Positions 59,156 to 64,000 of a DNA stretch of 64,000 nucleotides are shown here, piece after piece; the first letter of the stretch is position 1; every line of letters starts with the position of its first letter. Made by a program: the position numbers and the translations under genes. The notes below the pieces were generated by a model. It was not told the origin of the DNA. It ran no database searches and saw nothing but the letters and a program-made list of their open reading frames with translations. Origin of the DNA: DASZYF01 sp035545535 (GTDB lineage: Bacteria > Actinomycetota > Actinomycetes > Mycobacteriales > CAJCIY01); assembly GCA_035545535.1 (NCBI GenBank), contig DASZYF010000142.1, forward strand, positions 1-64,000, read 5' to 3'.

Positions 59156-60166
59156 ATGGACTTCCGCCTCTCCAGCGATCAGTCGGACCTGCGCGACGCC
59201 GTGAAGGCGATGCTGTCCCGCGAGGTCACGTCGGAGCTCATCCGCGAGCGCTACGCCACGGACGGCTCCGGAGAGAAGGCACGCGCCGACGGGCTCTGGA
59301 AGCTCGTCACCGACGCGCACTGGACCGCGCTGGGTGCGCCCGAGGAGGCCGGCGGGTTCGGCCTCGGTGCGGTCGAGCTCGGCCTGCTGTGCGAGCAGGC
59401 CGGCTACTACCTCGCGCCGATCCCGCTGTGGGAGACCGCGGCGCTCGCAGTGCCGCTGCTCGGCCGCGCGCTCGAAGGCGGTGAGCGCGCCACCGCGGTG
59501 ACGCACGTCGGCACCATCACGCCCGACGCCGGTGGCCGGCTCTCCGGCCCGGCGACGCTGGTGCCCGAAGCGCACGTCTCCGACCTCATCGTCGTGCCCA
59601 CCGCTCAGGGCACCTACGTGGTGGAGACCAGCCGGGCCCAGATCCTCGTGCACGACTGCACGGACAAGACGCGGATCCTGTCCGAGGTCACGCTCGAGGG
59701 CGTCGCCGCGGAGAAGGTGTCCGACGTCGCACCCTCCCTCGACCTCGCGACCGTCACGCTCGCGGCGCAGACGCTCGGCTCCGCGCGCCGGCTGCTCGAC
59801 ATGACGGTCGACTACGTGAAGGTGCGCGAGCAGTTCGACCGGCCCATCGGCACGTTCCAAGCCGTGCAGCACAAGCTCGCCGACGTGCTGGTCGCGATCG
59901 AGCGCGCGTGGTCGGCGACGTTCTACGCCGCGATGTGCATCGACGCGCGCAACCCCGATGCCGCCCGCGCGACCTGCATCGCGAAGGCCGCGACCGGCGA
60001 CGCCAGCCGGCTGGCCGCGCGTGAGGCGAGCCAGTGCCACGGCGGCATCGGCTACACCTGGGAGCACGACCTGCACCTGTGGTTCCGCCGGATCTTCGCC
60101 GACGAGCCGCTGCTCGGCGGCAGCGACGTCCAGCGCGACCGCCTCGCCGACCTGCTGGCCCTCTGA
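59156..60166 (+). CDS. Acyl-CoA dehydrogenase, short (beta-type) subunit
   Basis: 336 residues. N-terminal DFRLSSDQSDLRDAVKAMLSRE, an intermediate region without SEPxAGSD, and a conserved C-terminal half with VDYVKVREQFDRPIGTFQAVQHKLADVL and ASQCHGGIGYTWEHDLHLWFRRI. Beta-type partner for the long subunit at 56,748. The ATG is 77 bases after the thiolase-like stop, behind a hairpin. It ends seven bases before the convergent lysyltransferase-like gene. Confidence 0.9.
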   Translation: MDFRLSSDQSDLRDAVKAMLSREVTSELIRERYATDGSGEKARADGLWKLVTDAHWTALGAPEEAGGFGLGAVELGLLCEQAGYYLAPIPLWETAALAVPLLGRALEGGERATAVTHVGTITPDAGGRLSGPATLVPEAHVSDLIVVPTAQGTYVVETSRAQILVHDCTDKTRILSEVTLEGVAAEKVSDVAPSLDLATVTLAAQTLGSARRLLDMTVDYVKVREQFDRPIGTFQAVQHKLADVLVAIERAWSATFYAAMCIDARNPDAARATCIAKAATGDASRLAAREASQCHGGIGYTWEHDLHLWFRRIFADEPLLGGSDVQRDRLADLLAL

Positions 60167-60173
60167 CCGGAGG

Positions 60174-61913
60174 TCAGGTCCCGGCGTGCTCGAGGGTGCG
60201 CTGCTCGCCTTCGCGGGTCGCCCCGCGGCCGATGGGGATGTACTGCTCGGCCGCCATCGCGGCGATGCCGACGGCCGGGATGTCGGCCACCGTCCGGTAG
60301 GCGACGTGGCGCGGCACCCACCGCGGGAAGAACTTGCCGTTGAACCGGTAGAGCTGCTCGAGCTGGAACAGCGGCTCCAGGGTGCGCAACGCGGCCTGCT
60401 CGAGCGAGCGCAGCGCGGTCTTCTCCTTCTCGCGGTCGAACACGCTGCGGAACGCGGCGAAGTTGAGCGAGAGCTCGGTGACGCCGCGCGGCTTGCCCCA
60501 CTCGATCGCCTCGACGATCATCCGCTCGTTCACCCCGTTGGGGCAGTCGGGCAGGCGGCGCATCGCGTCGAGTGACAGCCCGGCCTCTGCGAGGCCGAAC
60601 GTCGCGTAGCGCTGGAACGCGACCGGCCGGCCGTTCGCATCGCGACAGATCAGCACGACGAGGTGCTTGTCGCGGCCGGAGAGCATCGCGTCGAGCCCCA
60701 TCGCGAAGCCGCGCTCGCCCGCCTTGCCGTTGTCGATCTCGGAGATGCGGCGCAGCTCGGCCCGGAGCTCGGCGCTGAGCTCGCCCTCGCGGTGCACGGT
60801 GCACGTGAGCCCGAAGTTCTTCGTGCGGCTCACCGCCTGGCGCACGTTGCGCATGCGCCGCCCCTCGAGGCTGAACTGCTGCACGTCGACGACCGCCTCG
60901 TCGCCGACGTAGATGGACTTCATCCCGAACTTCTCATACATCTCCATCACGTCGCCGCGCACCCCGTACACGGCGGGCCGCCAGCCCTTGACGTCGCAGA
61001 GCGTGAGGAACTCCTCGATCGCCGACTCCCACGACGCCGGGTCGCCCACGGGGTCGCCGCTGCCGAGACCGACCCCGGTGAGGTAGCGGTAGCCGATGGC
61101 CGCCTTCCGATCGGCGGAGAAGACGTGCCGCTTGTCGCCGCGGAGGATGAACGGGTCGAGCGTGCCCGCACCGGGGCGGAACACCATGGGGGTGAGCTCG
61201 GCGCGCTCGGCGGCGCTCGGGTTGCCGAAGCGGTCGGCCACCGGGGCGAGCGCCCAGAACAGCAGCACGACGAGCGAGCCGATGCCGACGACCGACACCG
61301 ACGCGGGGAACCACGTGGCGAAGAAGCCGTGGAAGTGCAGGGGCCCGTGCGCGCCGACCAGCCGCTCGGTGACCTCCTGCACCGCGCGCACCGGCGTGAG
61401 CTTGGGGTGGTCCGGGTCGGGCCCGAGGATCAGGCCGAGGAGGCCGTAGGCGTAGTCGACGAGCACCACGAACGGCAGCGCGCCCACGAGCGAGCGCCAG
61501 CGCGCGGGCCCCGGATCGGCGACGAAGATCTCGCGCCGCCGCCAGAGCAGCCACGCCAGCAGCGCGGTGACCGCGGCCCCGGCGACGTCGGCGCCTTCGA
61601 GCAGGTGCGCGCCCGAGGACATCAGCAGCGTGACGATGCCGCCCCACAGCGCGAGGCGGCGTCGGCCGAACAGCCCCTTGCCCACGAGGAGCAGGGCGAT
61701 GCCGAGCAGGGCGGTGAGCCCGTTCGCGATGCCCGCCGCATAGGGCGTGAGCACGTCGCGCACGGATACGAGCCGCGGCGCGAGGTCGGCCCGGACGCTG
61801 GTGGCGAGGGTGAGGACGCCGGCGAGCGCGACGACCAGCGCGAGGATGCGCGCCTGAGCGCGCGCGCTCACGCCGAAGACGACCTTGCGAACCCCAACCA
61901 CGGGTTCCAGCAT
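60174..61913 (-). CDS. Phosphatidylglycerol lysyltransferase-like membrane protein (MprF/LysX DUF2156 type)
   Basis: 579 residues. About six membrane segments in the first 240 residues (ILALVVALAGVLTLATS, ANGLTALLGIALLLVG, LLFWALAPVADRFG), then a cytosolic DUF2156 domain with FILRGDKRHVFSADRKAAIGYRYLTGVGLGSGDPVG, YGVRGDVMEMYEKFGMKSIYVGDEAVVDV and ELSLNFAAFRSVF. The fold is GNAT-like and transfers an aminoacyl group from tRNA to phosphatidylglycerol, usually lysine, making the membrane less negative and resistant to cationic peptides. No lysyl-tRNA synthetase domain is fused. The ATG at 61913 has GGTGAG upstream. Confidence 0.88.
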   Translation of the reverse strand: MLEPVVGVRKVVFGVSARAQARILALVVALAGVLTLATSVRADLAPRLVSVRDVLTPYAAGIANGLTALLGIALLLVGKGLFGRRRLALWGGIVTLLMSSGAHLLEGADVAGAAVTALLAWLLWRRREIFVADPGPARWRSLVGALPFVVLVDYAYGLLGLILGPDPDHPKLTPVRAVQEVTERLVGAHGPLHFHGFFATWFPASVSVVGIGSLVVLLFWALAPVADRFGNPSAAERAELTPMVFRPGAGTLDPFILRGDKRHVFSADRKAAIGYRYLTGVGLGSGDPVGDPASWESAIEEFLTLCDVKGWRPAVYGVRGDVMEMYEKFGMKSIYVGDEAVVDVQQFSLEGRRMRNVRQAVSRTKNFGLTCTVHREGELSAELRAELRRISEIDNGKAGERGFAMGLDAMLSGRDKHLVVLICRDANGRPVAFQRYATFGLAEAGLSLDAMRRLPDCPNGVNERMIVEAIEWGKPRGVTELSLNFAAFRSVFDREKEKTALRSLEQAALRTLEPLFQLEQLYRFNGKFFPRWVPRHVAYRTVADIPAVGIAAMAAEQYIPIGRGATREGEQRTLEHAGT

Positions 61914-61939
61914 CTCACCGCGAACGCACAGGACCCTGG

Positions 61940-63652
61940 CTACCCGCCCGTCGGGAGCGGGCGCCGGCGGACGGTGAGCGCGGCGGCGGCGAGCAGGAGC
62001 GCCAGAGCCGAGACCGCGAGCCGGCCCGGCAGGCCCGTCGCGGCCAGTGATCCCCGCGGCGGCGCGACCGTCGTCGGCGGGCGCCGTGGGGTCACCGGCT
62101 CGGCGGCGACCTTCGCGGGCGAGCGCACCGCCGTGGTGACGACGTGCCCGGCGCTCGGCGCGAACGCCGGAGTCGGCGAGGCGGAGTCGGGCGACGTGTC
62201 GAGGCCGAGGTAGCTGAAGTCGCCCTTCCACCCGTCGTCGTCCGACAGCGCCGGGCATCCGTCCCGCAGGTCCTCGCAGTCGACCGCGACCCCCTTCGCG
62301 GTGTGCAGCTGCAGACGCGAGAGGTAGTAGAAGGAGAAGTCGTTGGCGTCCTTGTTCGGATCGACCGCACCTTCGATGCCGTCGTGCCGCCAGCGGTTCG
62401 TGAGGATCCGCGCGTCCGCTGTGGCGTCACCCTTCACGTAGCGGTCGAACCACGCGGTCGTGTACCAGGCGATCTCGTCGGCGCCGCGCAGCGACGCCCC
62501 GAACCCCGGGTTCGGGATGAACGAGAAGTCGAAGTGCGAGCCGCCGCGGATGATGATCTCGCCGGTGTCGACGCCCGCCGTCGAGTACGCACGCGACTCG
62601 GTCGACTTGGCGAGCGGGTCGGGCAGCTTGGTGTTCGGCTCCGGCGGCAGGAAGTAGTCGGCCGACATGCCCAGCGCGGGCTTCGTGATGGCCGCGGGCT
62701 TGCGCGCGTCGGCGTCGACGCAGCCCTTCTCGCTGCTCCTGCCGTTGCCCGCCGGTGACGGCGCCGCGAGGTTGTCCCAGGCGACGACCGCCTTGACGCG
62801 CGGGTCCCACTGCCCGATGTAGGAGACACCGGACGCGCCGTAGGAGTGACCGGCGATGCCGACGCGCGACGGGTCGAGCAGCGCCCACGCCGGGTTGAAC
62901 GCCGCGTCCTTCCCGCTCGCGACGCGCGCCGCCTGCTTGGCCGCGTGGCTCGTCCCGCTGTTGCACGACGGCACCGGCACGTAGGGCTTGGCCTTCGTGG
63001 AGAAGAAGAAGTTGAGCGCGTCCTCGGTGCCGTCGAAGAAGGGCCGGCCGTCGGACTGCGCCGGCACGCCCTCCTGCTGATCGGCGCCCTCGCCGAGGGT
63101 GTCGGACTGGCCCTGCCCCTGCGCGTCCCACGTCATGACGACGTAACCGGCCTTGGCGAGCGTCTGCGCCGCGTACCAGTAGAGGTTCTCGTCGGCCTGC
63201 ACCGAGCCGACGGTGATCACGACGCCCGGGCGCTGCGCGGGACCGGCCGTCGTCCACCAGATGTGCCCGGACAGCGTGGCGCCGTCGCGCGCCGTGAACA
63301 GGACCGGCGCGACCTTGCCGTAGCCGTTGCTCGACCAGGCGTCGAGCCGCACGTCGCCGGCGCAGCCGTCGTTCAGGTTCCAGCAGAGGTCGGAGACGAA
63401 CTCCCGCTGCGGGTCGGCGGCCTGCGCCGCCAGCGCGGCGAGCCCGTTCTTCTGGTTCTCGGTGCGCAGCAGCAGCTGGTACTCGGGCGTCAGGTAGACG
63501 GCCTGGCGCTCGAGGACCTTCGAGTAGTTCTGCGCCTCCTGCACCGCGTTGAACGTCGTCGGCGGTGCGGCGGATGCGGGCAGCGCCAGCGAGGCGGCGA
63601 TGCCGACGAGCGCGGTGGCGAGGACGAAGCGGACGTTCCGGGCGCGTCGCAC
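61940..63652 (-). CDS. Secreted alpha/beta-hydrolase with LAATG wall-anchoring signal
   Basis: 570 residues. Signal peptide 1 to about 28 (ending PASA). A helical N-terminal region leads into an alpha/beta-hydrolase domain: RPGVVITVGSVQADENLYWYAAQTLAKAGYVVMTWDAQGQGQSD and the nucleophile Ser270 in GIAGHSYGASG. The C-terminus reads LAATG (536-540), then a 17-residue hydrophobic stretch and an Arg-rich tail, a sorting signal of the LAxTG kind used by class E sortases. The mature enzyme should be covalently attached to peptidoglycan. Ester or peptide substrate unknown. The GTG follows CATAGT by six bases. Confidence 0.87.
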   Translation of the reverse strand: MRRARNVRFVLATALVGIAASLALPASAAPPTTFNAVQEAQNYSKVLERQAVYLTPEYQLLLRTENQKNGLAALAAQAADPQREFVSDLCWNLNDGCAGDVRLDAWSSNGYGKVAPVLFTARDGATLSGHIWWTTAGPAQRPGVVITVGSVQADENLYWYAAQTLAKAGYVVMTWDAQGQGQSDTLGEGADQQEGVPAQSDGRPFFDGTEDALNFFFSTKAKPYVPVPSCNSGTSHAAKQAARVASGKDAAFNPAWALLDPSRVGIAGHSYGASGVSYIGQWDPRVKAVVAWDNLAAPSPAGNGRSSEKGCVDADARKPAAITKPALGMSADYFLPPEPNTKLPDPLAKSTESRAYSTAGVDTGEIIIRGGSHFDFSFIPNPGFGASLRGADEIAWYTTAWFDRYVKGDATADARILTNRWRHDGIEGAVDPNKDANDFSFYYLSRLQLHTAKGVAVDCEDLRDGCPALSDDDGWKGDFSYLGLDTSPDSASPTPAFAPSAGHVVTTAVRSPAKVAAEPVTPRRPPTTVAPPRGSLAATGLPGRLAVSALALLLAAAALTVRRRPLPTGG

Positions 63653-63683
63653 GGGCGAACTATGCCCGGTCAGCGGCCGCGCG

Positions 63684-64000
63684 TCACGAAGGATCGAACA
63701 GCACCGGCAGCGACGTCGGGGACCGGAAGGTCAGGCCGTGGATGTGCACGTCCTCCACCGACGGGTCGAGCCGCAGGTTCGGCAGCCGGTCGAGCACGCG
63801 CTCGATCGCCACCGTGGTCTCCATGCGCGCGAGGTGCGTGCCGAGGCAGAGGTGCGGGCCGGCGGCGAAGGAGATGTGCTGCACCGGCGGGCGGTGGATG
63901 TCGAACACGTCGGGGTCGTCCCAGCGCGACGGATCGCGGTTGGCCGCCCCCATGCTGACGCCCACCTGCGCGCCACCGGGGATGGTCACACCCGCGACCT
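63684..64000 (-). CDS. Cytochrome P450, C-terminal part (continues beyond the window)
   Basis: The visible 105 residues are the end of a bacterial class I P450. The heme-binding loop ISFAAGPHLCLGTHLARME contains the axial Cys, and upstream VTIPGGAQVGVSMGAANRDPSRWDDPDVFDIHRP is the usual meander and perferryl strand; the frame stays open to the window edge. A monooxygenase for hydrophobic substrates; substrate not visible. Its place at the end of a steroid-like catabolic region suggests a role in hydroxylating a side chain (inference). Confidence 0.92.
   Translation of the reverse strand, partial: VAGVTIPGGAQVGVSMGAANRDPSRWDDPDVFDIHRPPVQHISFAAGPHLCLGTHLARMETTVAIERVLDRLPNLRLDPSVEDVHIHGLTFRSPTSLPVLFDPS

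Overview
The window comes from a very GC-rich, high-GC Gram-positive bacterium (Actinomycetota). Supporting signs are many GTG starts, ATGA/GTGA-coupled genes, apparently leaderless TANNNT promoters, a 13E12-type HNH gene behind an actinobacterial SOS box, a divergent LAATG wall-sorting signal, a neocarzinostatin-fold lipoprotein, and a very large acyl-CoA dehydrogenase repertoire. The genus cannot be named from the sequence alone.

Layout. 1-45: 3' end of tRNA-Arg(CCT). 51-10,779: mixed housekeeping and secreted functions: YbdK-like ligase, NlpC/P60 hydrolase, a repetitive Gly/Ala/Asp peptide coupled to a JmjC oxygenase and a thioredoxin-like [2Fe-2S] protein, a GGDEF/EAL protein, a secreted DUF6351 hydrolase and a dienelactone hydrolase. 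10,804-15,334: a minus-strand operon of DUF1800, DUF1501 and a cupredoxin-like secreted protein. 15,476-23,097: Fur-family regulator, NiCoT metal transporter, secreted G1 peptidase, TauD-type dioxygenase, membrane GGDEF/EAL protein and subtilisin. 23,367-32,316: acyl-CoA dehydrogenase, crotonase and CoA-transferase operon, then a complete Opp/Dpp-type ABC importer. 32,357-38,557: lipoprotein, acyl-CoA ligase, TetR regulator, acyl-CoA dehydrogenases, thioesterase and a DinB-like protein. 38,597-42,922: a secreted propeller-like protein and an SOS-controlled HNH protein. 42,956-60,166: a dense catabolic island with acyl-CoA dehydrogenase pairs, MaoC hydratases, two thiolase-like plus DUF35 pairs, SDRs, amidohydrolases, a Baeyer-Villiger-type monooxygenase, a rhodanese and others. 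60,174-64,000: lysyl-phosphatidylglycerol synthase-like protein, wall-anchored hydrolase and the C-terminal part of a cytochrome P450.

How the genes fit together. From 26.7 to 56.7 kb the same inverted repeat, CTGAC-N6-GTCAG, recurs at almost every promoter: before the ABC importer, between acyl-CoA ligase and tetR, between thioesterase and acyl-CoA dehydrogenase, between two divergent acyl-CoA dehydrogenases, twice between a MaoC operon and an SDR/monooxygenase operon, and between a MaoC/DUF35 operon and an acyl-CoA dehydrogenase/thiolase operon. I infer a TetR-controlled regulon, with the TetR encoded at 34,449, for import, CoA activation, alpha/beta acyl-CoA dehydrogenation, hydration and retro-aldol cleavage of a large, probably alicyclic or steroid-like, carboxylic substrate. 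The gene kit resembles the actinobacterial steroid side-chain module (paired FadE subunits, MaoC, DUF35, Ltp2). The substrate itself is not visible in the sequence.
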